Assembly: GCA_903632075.3 (NCBI GenBank)
Contig: CAHIKZ030003468.1
Coordinates: 26,813 to 90,812 of the forward strand
Direction of reading: 5' to 3'
Length of the DNA stretch: 64,000 nucleotides
Origin: Acanthosepion pharaonis
Taxonomy: Eukaryota; Mollusca; Cephalopoda; Sepiida; Sepiidae
This document shows positions 39,721 to 48,770 of the stretch, piece by piece. The notes under the pieces were generated by a model. It made no database searches. It was not told the origin of the DNA and saw only the letters and a program-made list of their open reading frames with translations. Made by a program: the position numbers and the translations under genes. Numbering within the stretch: position 1 is the first letter of the stretch; the number at the start of each line of letters is the position of its first letter.

Positions 39721-39934
39721 GGGTTTGGCAGTACCTTATATAATAATACATATATTATTCCTCACTGCTATCATGACTCACAGTTTCATGTACAACACAA
39801 TCTTTAGGTGCTGAGTATAGACTGACCATTGTATTTTATATTACTTAAGGTCATTTGATTGTGGTAAAAACAGAATTTCCAAGGAATGTATGCTTGCTCA
39901 GTACACAATATTATTAATCATGGACTGATAATCA

Positions 39935-39935
39935 T

Positions 39936-39962
<27 letters not shown>
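39935..39962. repeat. (TA)n(CA)n tract at the left edge of a MITE
   Basis: TA tract followed by ACACACACAT, directly before the MITE at 39975. Confidence 0.9.
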
Positions 39963-39973
<11 letters not shown>

Positions 39974-39974
39974 T

Positions 39975-40342
39975 ACAGGGTGTCCATAAAGTTCGTGTGC
40001 ACTTTAAAAAATTTATAATTTTATTTGTATTTGCAATAGAAATAATCTGTAAAAAATGTTATAAAGTTTAATGTCCCTAGTTTTAAGTATAGCTAAAAAA
40101 AACTAATGTGATTTCAGGCGTTACTGTAAATCAGTTGGCAAATGTTTTCCATGAACTGCAAAATCATATTACCCTTTGTATTGCTAATGATGGCGGACAT
40201 GTGGAAATTTAAATAAAATTTCAATAAAACCTTAAAAAATATAGATTTGCTTCTTTCTAAACCTTTTTACAAATTATTTCTATCACAAATACAAATAAAG
40301 TTATAAATTTTTTAAAGTGCACACAAACTTTATAGACACACT
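39975..40342. mobile_element. Mariner-type MITE, about 368 bp
   Basis: The left end CAGGGTGTCCATAAAGTTCG and the right end (reverse complement) CAGTGTGTCTATAAAGTTTG are inverted repeats that extend over about 85 bp each (…GTGCACTTTAAAAAATTTATA, AATAGAAATAATCTGTAAAAA). TA flanks both sides. The inside keeps the last codons of a transposase (next entry), so it arose by internal deletion of a full element rather than from unrelated DNA. Confidence 0.9.
40093..40212 (+). pseudogene. Residual transposase C-terminus inside the MITE
   Basis: Open from 40093 to the stop at 40210-40212. It ends VNQLANVFHELQNHITLCI then ANDGGHVEI-stop. The arrangement '.RI..CI...GGHVE' just before the stop is the usual C-terminal tail of mariner-like transposases (inference from family pattern). 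There is no start, no DNA-binding domain and no catalytic triad. Confidence 0.65.
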
Positions 40343-40544
40343 GTATGTGTTTGTACATATAATGGTGACAGCCCTAGAGTTGCTTTCACCTTGGGCAAAC
40401 TGAACTTCGAGTGCCATTACATAATTTTTCTTTTTAAATTTTCACAAGGAGAAAAACTGAAAATGAAGAATAACGAGTTTATCACAATATACAACTTAAT
40501 ACAAGCTAAAGAAAATATTCATTATTCTACCTAAAACATTTTTG

Positions 40545-40735
40545 TCTTGCCTTTAGATCTGCAAATCTTTTCATGGCAATTTCTACACTTACCTTCTTTA
40601 TAAGATCAATTTCTATTGACAAAATAACCAAGGAATTTAATCTGTCTTGACTCATGGACGACCACAAGTATGTTTTTATAAGCTTTAATTTTGAAAGATC
40701 CCAGACATAGGAAATGGCGGCAGGATCATGCTCTC
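40545..40735 (-). pseudogene. hAT transposase C-terminal fragment, copy 2
   Basis: On the minus strand: KLKLIKTYL, then in frame SSMSQDRLNSLVILSIEID, LIKKVSVEIAMKRFADLKA and RQKCFR-stop. It fits the hAT family dimerisation region at the extreme C-terminus. No ZnF-BED or catalytic core is present nearby. It is distinct from the hAT MITE at 35375. Confidence 0.8.
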
Positions 40736-40839
40736 AACCTTGATGGTACCACCCTGGGCAACTGCCCGAGTTGCCAGTACCTTGATCCGGCCTTACTGAG
40801 TGTAAGAGTATATTATAGAAAGAAAACGTTATGAAGGAG

Positions 40840-41056
40840 AGAGATTAGGATTTGAATTTTTGAAGATTGAATTTGATTGGAAAGCCAAAAGTGCAAGAGA
40901 AGAAACTGTTAGCATAGAACTTACGGTTACATTCTTGCCATTTCAACTGTAAAATGATGAGACCTAGCTGCCAATCTAGTACTGCGGTTAAATTCATAAA
41001 ATCTTGGTACCATCGAAGAAAATTCATCAGAACAGTTACAATGAAAGTATTTATAG
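40840..41056 (-). pseudogene. LINE ORF2 C-terminal relic, left half
   Basis: The minus frame 40845-41027 contains YANSFFSCTFGFPIKFNLQK, corresponding to the 'NSFFSRTSRLWNSLP......NLQ.FK' end of jockey-like RT with the RLWNSLP part lost. Sequence shared with 11195-11520 and 56680-56960. Interrupted by the SINE monomer at 41057. Confidence 0.7.
41041..41056. other. Target-site duplication, left
   Basis: ATGAAAGTATTTATAG, repeated exactly at 41197-41212. Confidence 0.97.
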
Positions 41057-41196
41057 TGATTTACTAAGCACAGCTTAGATGCGGCACATAGCTGAAAGTA
41101 TATGGCACATAGTGAGAATCAATCTCACTATTCAGTTGTAATTGATCTAGCCACACCAGCTTGCTAACCATTAACCACGTCGAAGTCCCCCCCCCC
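41057..41196 (-). mobile_element. 140-bp tRNA-derived SINE monomer
   Basis: The reverse complement reads ACTTCGACGTGGTTAATGGT, TAGCAAGCTGGTGTGG, AACTGAATAGTGAG, and ends GCTGTGCTTAGTAAATCA, matching the repeat unit at 27575-28135 over its whole length. It is flanked by a perfect 16-bp duplication of LINE-relic sequence. The uninterrupted equivalent of the target is at about 11430-11460 (CCATGAAAATATTTATAAAA). A run of ten C (41187-41196) lies at its 5' side on the minus strand as G10. Confidence 0.93.
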
Positions 41197-41212
41197 ATGA
41201 AAGTATTTATAG
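41197..41212. other. Target-site duplication, right
   Basis: ATGAAAGTATTTATAG, identical to 41041-41056. Confidence 0.97.
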
Positions 41213-41295
41213 AAAAGGCACAGGGAAGCTATGTTATGGCAGTGGTAAAGGGACTAAAACCGAGACGCCAGGTCAGGACCAATAACATTGCAGCA
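41213..41295 (-). pseudogene. LINE ORF2 relic, right half
   Basis: GGCACAGGGAAGCTATGTTA, GACTAAAACCGAGACGCCAG and GTCAGGACCAATAACATTGC continue the repeat interrupted by the SINE; the same order is found uninterrupted at 11455-11530. Confidence 0.7.
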
Positions 41296-41424
41296 TTAGT
41301 AACGTGAGGTTTTCAAACATCGCATCTACAATATGAATATAACATTTAGTTTCTTTGCATATATTGTCGTGTGTGATGTTCCTCATTTTCATAGGATAAA
41401 TAAAAATTAAAAACTTTCTTGTTA

Positions 41425-41645
41425 TCATTTCACCCCAGGCAAAACAATAAAGTCACTAAGACATAAAAGAGTTACTCAATGTGAATGTATATGAAGAAAA
41501 AAAAAAAAAAAACATTATTAATAAAAGAGAACAATAAAAGAACAGGAATTAAAAAGACAGATGCTAACGATTGATATTGCATTTAAATTTTTGAAGATCA
41601 AAGTTGACTAGGAAGAGAGTTCCACAAGCGAGTAGGTAGAAGAGA
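41425..41645 (-). pseudogene. LINE 3' end, jockey-like
   Basis: On the minus strand: CTTGTGGAACTCTCTTCCTA (L-W-N-S-L-P), AACTTTGATCTTCAAAAATTTAAATGC split here as F-D-L-Q-K-F-K-C, then the 3' UTR with TTAGTGACTTTATTGTTTTG and CCTGGGGTGAAATGATAAC. It is the same LINE family whose 3' UTR forms the 134-bp arrays. Confidence 0.75.
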
Positions 41646-41815
41646 AGAACTTGTCAGAGATGAGCATATCATGTGACAACCTCCCGCCAGGTGTTGCTAA
41701 AATGTAGAGCAGCCAGGTGCATCAGCATGTTGGCCTGAAAGATACCCTCCTAACTGCCAGGTACATATCTGCACTTTTCTTGATATCACCCTTCCCAGCA
41801 TGTACATATGTGGTC

Positions 41816-42560
41816 TTCAGAAATTATTTAGAAATTCCCAAGACACAGAATTACCAATCCTAGTTTTGGTTTTGTAATCAACTTTGATCAAGTTTATTTT
41901 ACCACTTAGCTTCCCTGTTACTTTCTAATCAGAGAGAGAGAGAGCAGGTGTTCTGATAAGTTTCCTTGAGTTGTGACTGTCGAAATAGCCACAAATGTGA
42001 TGAAACATACATATAACATTGTTATTTATTTGATAGATAGAATTACTTGTCAGAGATTAACACAGTATGTAATTCACCCTGGATGTTTAAAGAATGGACT
42101 TTGTACTCAGTATTATCCCTTGGCAGCAAAGCAGTCAGAGTGCATCAGCATGTTAACATAAAAGGTAACCTCCTAACCACCAGGTGCATATCTGCACTTC
42201 TCTTAATATCACTGGTTGGCACCCTTCCCAGCATGTAAATATTGGTTAACCCAGCTGCCCCTAGGATGTGCACATGCGGAAAAACCATATTGCAAGTAGA
42301 TATAATAGTAATAAATGAGAAGAAATGTTCAGCTAATCTTATTGTTTGTTAGATGCAGAGATTTTATTAGAGATGAGCATAGCATGTGACAAGCTTCCCC
42401 CAGGTGTTGCTAAAATGGACTTTGCACTCAGTATTATTCCATGGCTGTAGAGCAGCCAGGTGCATCAGCATGTTGGCCTGAAAGATGCCCTCCTAACTGC
42501 CAGGTACATATCTGCACTTTTCTTGATATCACCCTTCCCAGCATGTACATATGTGGTCTT
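41816..42560 (+). repeat. Left arm of a large palindrome
   Basis: From CTTCAGAAATTATTTAGAAA to CATGTACATATGTGG. The reverse complement is at 43350-44106 with few differences. Landmarks in both arms: (AG)n after TCTAATC, GTGTTCTGATAAGTTTCCTT, GTCAGAGATTAACACAGTAT, GCACATGCGGAAAAACCATA and CAGCATGTTGGCCTG. The arm contains two diverged units of about 340 bp, and similar sequence also precedes it at 41640-41810. The paired 62- and 63-codon frames here have twins in the other arm simply because of the inverted duplication. Confidence 0.9.
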
Positions 42561-42842
42561 CAGAAATTATTTAGAAATTCCCAAGACACAGAATTACCAA
42601 TCCTAGTTTTGGTTTTGTAATCAACTTAGATCAAGTCTATTTTACCACTTAGTTCTTACAACCTCTAGCCAACTCAACTGTAAAATGATGAGATCTTTTT
42701 GCCAATCTCGTATTGCGGTGCATCATGTGTAATTCTTATCTCTGATAACTATATCTCTTCATTTGACAAACAATGATGTCAGCTGAACATTTCTTTTCAT
42801 TTCATACTATTATATCTACCTGCGATACGGTTTTTCCCACAT
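42561..42842. repeat. Spacer: direct copy of the arm end plus LINE-relic sequence
   Basis: 42556-42655 repeats 41816-41912 directly (TTCAGAAATTATTTAGAAAT, ACAGAATTACCAATCCTAGT). 42660-42720 resembles the LINE relic at 40920-40980 (CAACTGTAAAATGATGAGA, TGCCAATCTCGTATTGCGG). Confidence 0.75.
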
Positions 42843-43013
42843 GTGTTAACGTGATTAATGGTGAAATCACTTTGCCAACAGGACTTAATATAACATTAAC
42901 TTAGCATCAATTCCTTGAATAATAAGATCCTTATATTTGAGTTGTCAGATGGAAGATACATGTCAAGTACTTTTGACAATTTCAAATTGTCATTTTCAGG
43001 GTGCAATTTTCCC
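42843..43013 (+). repeat. Half copy of the 38985-39445 foldback element
   Basis: GTGATTAATGGTGAAATCAC, AATTCCTTGAATAATAAGAT, GGAAGATACATGTCAAGTAC and GGGTGCAATTTTCC match one arm and the adjoining spacer of the foldback element. The second arm is absent; palindrome-unit sequence starts at its end. Confidence 0.8.
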
Positions 43014-43349
43014 AGCTGGGTTAACCACATATTGACATGCTGGGAAGGGTGCCAGCCAGTGATTTCAAGATAAGTGCTGATATGTACCTAGCAGTTAGGA
43101 GGGTATCTTTCAGGCCAACATGCTGATGCACCTGGCTGCTCTACAGCCATGGAATAATACTGAGTGCAAAGTCAATTTTAGCAACACCTGGCGGGAGGTT
43201 GTCACATGATATGCTCATCTCTAATGAATAAATCTCTGCATCTAACAAACAATAACATTAGCTGAACATTTCTTCTCATTTATTACTATTATATCTACCT
43301 GCAATACGGTTTTTCCCACATGTGCACATCCTCAGTGCAGCTGGGTTAA
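43014..43349 (-). repeat. Extra reverse unit of the palindrome family
   Basis: CATGCTGGGAAGGGTGCCAG, CAGTTAGGAGGGTATCTTTC, CATGATATGCTCATCTC and ATTAGCTGAACATTTCTTCT. It is a reverse copy of the same unit that makes up the arms, placed directly next to the right arm, giving three reverse units in a row (43014, 43350, 43670). Confidence 0.85.
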
Positions 43350-44106
43350 CCACATATTTACATGCTGGGAAGTGTGCCAGCCAGTGATATCAAGAGAAGT
43401 GCAGATATGTACCTGGCAGTTAGGAGGGTATCTTTCAGGCCAGCATGCTGATGCACCTGGTTGCTCTACAACCATGGAATAATACTGAGTTTTGCACTCA
43501 ATTTTAGCAACACCTGGGGGAAGCTTGTCACATGCTATGCTCATCTCTAATAAAATCTCTGCATCTAACAAACAATAAGATTAGCTGAACATTTCTTCTC
43601 ATTTATTACTATTATATCTACTTGCAATATGGTTTTTCCGCATGTGCACATCTTAGGGGCAGCTGGGTTAACCAATATTTACATGCTGGGAAGGGTGCCA
43701 ACCAGTGATATTAAGAGAAGTGCAGATATGCACCTGGTGGTTAGGAGGTTACCTTTTATGTTAACATGCTGATGCACTCTGACTGCTTTGCTGCCAAGGG
43801 ATAATACTGAGTACAAAGTCCATTCTTTAAACATCCAGGGTGAATTACATACTGTGTTAATCTCTGACAAGTACTTCTATCTATCAAATAAATAACAATA
43901 TTATATGTATGTTTCATCACATTTGTGGCTATTTCGACAGTCACAACTCAAGGAAACTTATCAGAACACCTGCTCTCTCTCTCTCTCTGATTAGAAAGTA
44001 ACAGGGAAGCTAAGTGGTAAAATAAACTTGATCAAAGTTGATTACAAAACCAAAACTAGAATTGGTAATTCTCTGTCTTGGGAATTTTTAAATAATTTCT
44101 GAAAGA
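43350..44106 (-). repeat. Right arm of the large palindrome
   Basis: Inverted copy of 41816-42560. The outer end GGGAATTTTTAAATAATTTC mirrors 41816-41840. The two arms plus the spacer of about 790 bp would fold into one hairpin of about 750 bp if transcribed across. Confidence 0.9.
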
Positions 44107-44183
44107 TTGCTGTCTGTAATATACTGGCTCTGAATAAAATTACACTGAAATGGAAATTTTTTTCTGGACAGGATAACATGGCT

Positions 44184-44185
44184 TT

Positions 44186-44232
<47 letters not shown>
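44184..44232. repeat. (TA)n microsatellite
   Basis: Perfect TA tract about 80 bp outside the palindrome. Confidence 0.95.
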
Positions 44233-44235
<3 letters not shown>

Positions 44236-44384
44236 GAATTATGGCTCCTAATTAACAAGATCTATAAAAATTCCAGGAGTATTCTGGCAATTTATGAATA
44301 GACCAATTGCTGTATTTTTCCACGCAGTGAAGGATAATCATATTATGATTCTGATGGTTCCTCCCAGAGGTTTTTTTTTAATTG

Positions 44385-44545
44385 TTTCACCCAAGCAAGG
44401 CAACAGTGCCACTAAAACACTGGGTGTTGCTGAGATTGAAACAGAATAAAAAGACTTCTGCGAAAAGAAAGGACAATAAAAGAACAGGATTCAGGAAGAC
44501 AGAAGATGACATCTGAAGTGGCATTTAAATTTTTCCTATCAAAGC
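44385..44545 (-). pseudogene. LINE 3' end, jockey-like
   Basis: On the minus strand the tail is CAGTGTTTTAGTGGCACTGT, TGCCTTGCTTGGGTGAAACA, preceded by CCTGTTCTTTTATTGTCC and GAAAAATTTAAATGCCACTT (F-K-C-like). It is probably the 3' end of the same insertion as 45820-45945, about 1.3 kb upstream on the minus strand. Confidence 0.7.
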
Positions 44546-45819
44546 AGATGGAAAATGCCGTAACTATTTGTGCTCAGTTGTTGACATTAAGGAAGTTTAT
44601 GAAAAATACATTCGGGTGGATGTTGATTTAGTTAGATTCTTGTGTCAACTGAATTTTATAAGCATGTAGAGACAAATCCGTTATCAAGATTCAATGTAAC
44701 GTTATTGTGGAGAGGTTCAATTCATGCGCGCGATGACGAATAGAAGTGTCTAGATTTTCAGCCACATTCTCGTACACTGCAGCAATGTTTTCAGCTAAAT
44801 GGCATAAACAAGCACACAATGATATTTTCACTTCTGCCACCGACCCATTTTGTTTAAATTACGAACAATTTTTCCAATTGCACTCTTGAAACTTTAATAC
44901 GTTAATCTGTTATGGTATGTGAATTAATCTTATAAGAGACAGGGTCTTAGCCCAAATAAAGTGACACCTGTACTGATATGTGAAAATAGCCCTTCTTGGT
45001 TGAATAAGATTACTTCAAAATTGCGTGTGATGAATCCAGTTAGAAATGTAAAAATTGAAATAACAACATATCAGTCCTCCATATAACTGACCAGAATGAA
45101 GTTTATGAAGAATACATTCAGATGGATGTTGATTTAGTTTGATTCAGCGTAGATTGAAATTACATGCATGGTAATTCAGTTCGCTATATTTTATGAAATG
45201 AGACTGTTTAAAAACTTAGAAAAAACTCTCTAATCTTGGAGATTAGAAATTTGCTTTAAGGGACATAACTCATGTTGAGTTTGATAAAACTATCGTTCAA
45301 TTAATTATATATTTTTATGCTTGAACCAAACACATATGCAATGCTGTTCATGCATATTTGAGGAGACCATTCTTATCAAAATTAGGATTATAACAATCAC
45401 TAAATAAAAACAGAATGAACAAAAGTGTCAAAGTTTAAAGAATGTTGTGTGGAACTGAGATTCAATGATTGATTTTTTTAACAGATTGCAACAGCTATTT
45501 GGGGAGATGTGGTTAAATATAGTTTAATTTAAAAAAATAATTCAGTTTTATTATTGTTTAGGTAATAAGCATTATAACTTAGCACAAATAGCTATGTTGT
45601 GGAAAAAGAATTTTGGACGATATATGCATTTTTTACGTATTTATTTTTATTTTTTAACTTTTATCAAAAACAACATTCTTGTACATGTAGTTATGGATAA
45701 TTAATTACTAACTTTTTTTAATTAATAACTATTTGTGCTTAGTTGTTGACATTAATAGCTATGAATTAGATGTGTTAAAATTCGGGAATAATGCAATAAT
45801 AAAAATTTAATCTCTCTGA
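44546..45819. other. Decayed sequence, possibly interior of a LINE
   Basis: Lies between two LINE fragments on the same strand, at a spacing compatible with the RT C-terminal half, but no motif survives. A 50-bp segment (GAAGTTTATGAA.AATACATTC, GGTGGATGTTGATTTAG) occurs twice, near 44591 and 45099. A-rich runs at 46201 and 46388 lie just beyond. Confidence 0.35.
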
Positions 45820-45945
45820 CAGATATCAAGATCTGTAAATGAAAACTGTTTTGTTTTTACAAGCCATTTCTTGCCCCAGTTAACCATTGCTTGGGGTCGT
45901 TTGTGAGATCAGTTACCACTTTTGCATTATCTATAAATGTTATAT
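45820..45945 (-). pseudogene. LINE reverse transcriptase relic (WGKKWLV segment)
   Basis: On the minus strand: FIDNAKVVTDLTNDPKQW in one frame, and in the next frame QAMVNWGKKWLVKTKQFSF. This is the 'DL.ND L.AI..WG.KWLV.FN..KT' stretch downstream of the RT catalytic core of jockey-like LINEs. A single frameshift joins the two pieces. Confidence 0.75.
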
Positions 45946-45948
45946 ATA

Positions 45949-45990
<42 letters not shown>

Positions 45991-45997
45991 ATATATA
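45941..45997. repeat. (TA)n microsatellite, imperfect
   Basis: TA tract with two short interruptions, inserted next to the LINE relic. Confidence 0.93.
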
Positions 45998-46664
45998 AAT
46001 AAATAAAAGAAAGAACATTAAGATATAGACAGTAAGATATAGTAAAATAAAATTAATATGAAATGCCATAAGATGTAAACTTTTGAATGACCCATGTCCT
46101 TAGTACTTACATGAGAAACATTATAATACTAGGTTTATATATAAAATAAAAGTTTACTAAATCAGTGAAATTAAGTAACATTTTTGCCGTCATAGTCATA
46201 AAAAAAAAAAAAAAAAAAAAAAATGTAACCTCATATACATACCTAAACTTGATGTTAAAATAATCCTACATAATATAATGGATTCTAATACATTTAACTG
46301 TTCTTAAAAAAAGAATATAGTAAAATAAAAATTAAAAAGGAGAATATTTCAAATCGTAGTTAAATAAAAAGTTAAAAATTAGAAAAAAAAAAAAAAAAAC
46401 GAAAATCTTTAAATTTAAAAAATGACGTTGAAATTTTTTTACCGTTAACAATTTTTTAAAAAAAAAAAAAAATTCAGACGACATCCATTCAAATGATGTC
46501 AGGTTTCATTGTAAAATACATCCCTACCCCTTACCAAATTGTAGCTAATAACTGATACAATGATACTGACATAAGGAAAATCTAGACATCCCTTGTTCAA
46601 TTTAAGTAGAATATTCTGTAACCATGGAAACGTGATTTTAGCTGTGTCTTTAAAACCCGGTAAT
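45998..46664. other. AT-rich with several poly(A) runs
   Basis: A-runs at 46201-46223, 46385-46399 and 46456-46470. They could be retrocopy tails, but I found no associated bodies. Confidence 0.4.
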
Positions 46665-46811
46665 TTTAAAAGTTACTCCAAAATTCGCTTGAAGATGAAA
46701 TGGAACTAATGCTTTTAATTTAATTGCAAAATTAAATTCGGGGTTTTAGCTTCTATTTTTGAAACATGGTTGGAACTGTAGAAAAAAAAAACATATTTTA
46801 AATCAATTAAT

Positions 46812-46816
<5 letters not shown>
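46665..46816 (-). repeat. Dispersed repeat with terminal (TA)n, copy 2
   Basis: Reverse complement of 38485-38630: GATGAAATGGAACTAATGCT, CTTCTATTTTTGAAACATGG and TTTAAATCAATTAATTTATA. The TA tract starts at its end just as in copy 1. Confidence 0.8.

Positions 46817-46874
<58 letters not shown>
46817..46874. repeat. (TA)n tract, terminal part of the dispersed repeat
   Basis: Perfect TA tract of about 29 units. Confidence 0.95.
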
Positions 46875-46877
<3 letters not shown>

Positions 46878-46969
46878 TGTGCTTCTGTATTTTATGCATT
46901 GTGATTTTCTAAGCAGAGTTTAGATTTGTCACAAGGTAGAATATATATATACCAACTGAGGATTAAACT

Positions 46970-47165
46970 CACTATGGAACTTGGATATGCGGGTGGTGTA
47001 ATGAATTATGGCCTTGAATTGTTAATCGGAGAACAGAGTTCCAATTCCAGTTGGTTTCCTTATATTCACATACGGGAAAATAACCTTAGGAACGGTATGA
47101 ATCCATCTCTTATACCCCCAGCTATGGGCTAATTAGTAACACTTGTATCACTAAACCATCATTAC
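46970..47165 (+). mobile_element. tRNA-derived SINE
   Basis: GGGTGGTGTAATGAATTATG (A box TGGTGTAATGA), GAGTTCCAATTCCAGTTGG (B-box region), GGAACGGTATGAATCCATCT, CCCCAGCTATGGGCTAATTA and CACTTGTATCACTAAACC. There is no 5S segment upstream. The 68-codon frame over it is not a gene. Confidence 0.85.
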
Positions 47166-47219
47166 CTCCCCGCCCAACGAAAAAAACCAATACAATACAA
47201 TTGTGTTCAAAATATTTAG

Positions 47220-47285
47220 ATTTCGGTATTAAATAACCCATAGACGTTGATATGCCGCTAAATCAAAAACAACCAGCCCACATAA
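47220..47285 (-). repeat. Fragment of the 111-bp repeat family
   Basis: GTATTAAATAACCCATAGAC and GTTGATATGCCGCTAAATC are the reverse complement of the 23637-24045 unit core. Confidence 0.7.
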
Positions 47286-47341
47286 GGTCATATCAATAAC
47301 TGCGTTATCTAAAAAAAAAAAATTATATTACATTAAAAATC

Positions 47342-47735
47342 GTTGTAGATATGATCGTAATCTACTCAACGGTTCTCAATATCGCGTATTTTCAGATGAA
47401 ATATCAATTAATACGAAGTGGTGATGAAAAAGTTCTCAATCCGACCAAAAAAGGAGTAAAAAATATTCTGATATTTATAGTAGACTATTTTGCCGGATAT
47501 GCTAAAATAGACACCAAGACTATTTCACCGGTAAATATAAATAGTGTTTTAGAACTCAGAGTATATATGAGATCATCGGCGCAGTGATTTTTGTGTAGAC
47601 AGTATTTGAACAACATGGATTCTGTGGTCTGTGACTATTGTCTTCAGTGGGTGCATCTGAAGTGTACTGGCAAGAGAACGATGCTCAAAGGGGCAAGTTT
47701 TGGATTTGCAGACATTGTTATGCCTGAAGCGCTTA
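47342..47735 (+). pseudogene. Broken protein with a PHD-like zinc finger end
   Basis: The first frame (47351-47587) reads KYQLIRSGDEKVLNPTKKGV, NILIFIVDYFAGYAKID. After a stop and frame change, MDSVVCDYCLQWVHLKCTG (47621-47680), and after another frame change in GGGG near 47693, KFWICRHCYA-stop. The C-x2-C-x2-W-x-H-x2-C…W-x-C-x2-C layout is the second half of a PHD finger, and ending at the finger suggests a mobile-element or domesticated-transposon protein. I cannot name the family. At least two frameshifts make it a pseudogene. Confidence 0.5.
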
Positions 47736-47819
47736 AAATATTCAGACTTCTATATTTCTATTTTAATAATTGATTATGGATAAATGTTAACTTGTGTTTT
47801 AACAACTGATGATGGAAAT

Positions 47820-47890
47820 TTTTTACCGAGACAGGTAAAATAAACTTAATAGTATGTTTGTCTATTTTACCGGGACCGGCAAAATAGACT
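47820..47890. repeat. Two adjacent short hairpins with TTTTACC/GGTAAAA stems
   Basis: TTTTACC GAGACA GGTAAAA at 47821-47840, and GTCTATTTTACC paired with CCGGCAAAATAGAC at 47860-47889. A related arrangement (GACTATTTTGCC…AAAATAGAC) is at about 47483-47512 within the coding relic. Confidence 0.75.
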
Positions 47891-48409
47891 CTTTTTATTT
47901 ATAATTTATCAGGTTTACTTACGTTTGTAAGGCTGATAACTTTTCATGGCTACATCTGATTGATTCAAACTAAGTATTGATTAATGCATTCTAGTCTGTA
48001 ATTAAATATATATTTTATGTATTATAAAAATGGGAAAAAGTCTTCGGTAAATTAAAATATTGTTGATTTTAATGCTTAATTATTAATTAACATTGTTTCG
48101 CATTGCTTTGTCTCCAGATGAAAGATGATCTTTTTTTTGAGTCAATTTCATACCTAAATAATAGGGACTCTGAATGAAAGGCGAAAATTTGAACCTCAAA
48201 AATGTCTCTGTAAATGTTTCCGACCACAAGCAATCCAAACATATTGTCGTAAGACAGTTAAAATGCCTATAATCAAAATTTGTCACATAATTTCCATTTC
48301 GAGAATTACCGCATATTGTTAATATTTCCTGTAATTTCCCCTAGCTTGAGTTTCTACTATATGCCCGAGAAGGATGCGTATAAATCATTCATCATCTTCA
48401 TACATATGA
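47891..48409. other. No recognised feature
   Basis: AT-rich. The 67-codon minus frame at 48083-48286 lacks recognisable motifs. Confidence 0.4.
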
Positions 48410-48770
48410 GATGTCATTTTCTGTGACTGACCACCCGCAACTCTTCAAGATTGCATGGATTTTTCTGACGTTCTCTTATTTATTCTAGTTATTCTTTAAA
48501 CACTAAATCCACGATATTTAAGTTTAAAGCCTTTGATTTGGGCAATCTTTCACTACGGTGACGCCTTCATCAGCCAATCTCTGTTGTGATTTATGCAATC
48601 TGTAGTGCGGGACAATGTCATGTTGAAAAATCTCGCCTTCATCCAAGTCTGATATCAAATGGTTCTCCGGTAACTTGATGTATTTGGCACTATTTATGCT
48701 CCTAACATTCACATGATATATCGAAGACAAAAGAATAAGATGATATGGTCGAAAACAATAAAAATACATT
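48410..48770 (-). pseudogene. Tc1-like transposase C-terminal relic
   Basis: On the minus strand: DEGEIFQHDIVPHYRLHKS, QQRLADEGVTVVKDCPNQ, then in a shifted frame LNIVDLVFKE-stop and RERQKNPCNLEEL. This matches the Tc1/mariner DDE region '(F/W)QQDN.P.H', 'W P.QSPDLN.IE..W' and 'NP.NLEEL'. The second catalytic Asp is kept (HD of FQHD), the usual Asn after it is Ile, and the third acidic residue (N-I-V-D, normally PIE) is altered. Two or more frameshifts and stops. No inverted repeats found around it. Confidence 0.75.

Noticed and set aside
41973..43944. Twin 62- and 63-codon frames, nearly identical on opposite strands
   Set aside because: Explained by the inverted duplication of DNA. The frames also overlap each other on the same strand, and there is no sign of protein-level constraint.
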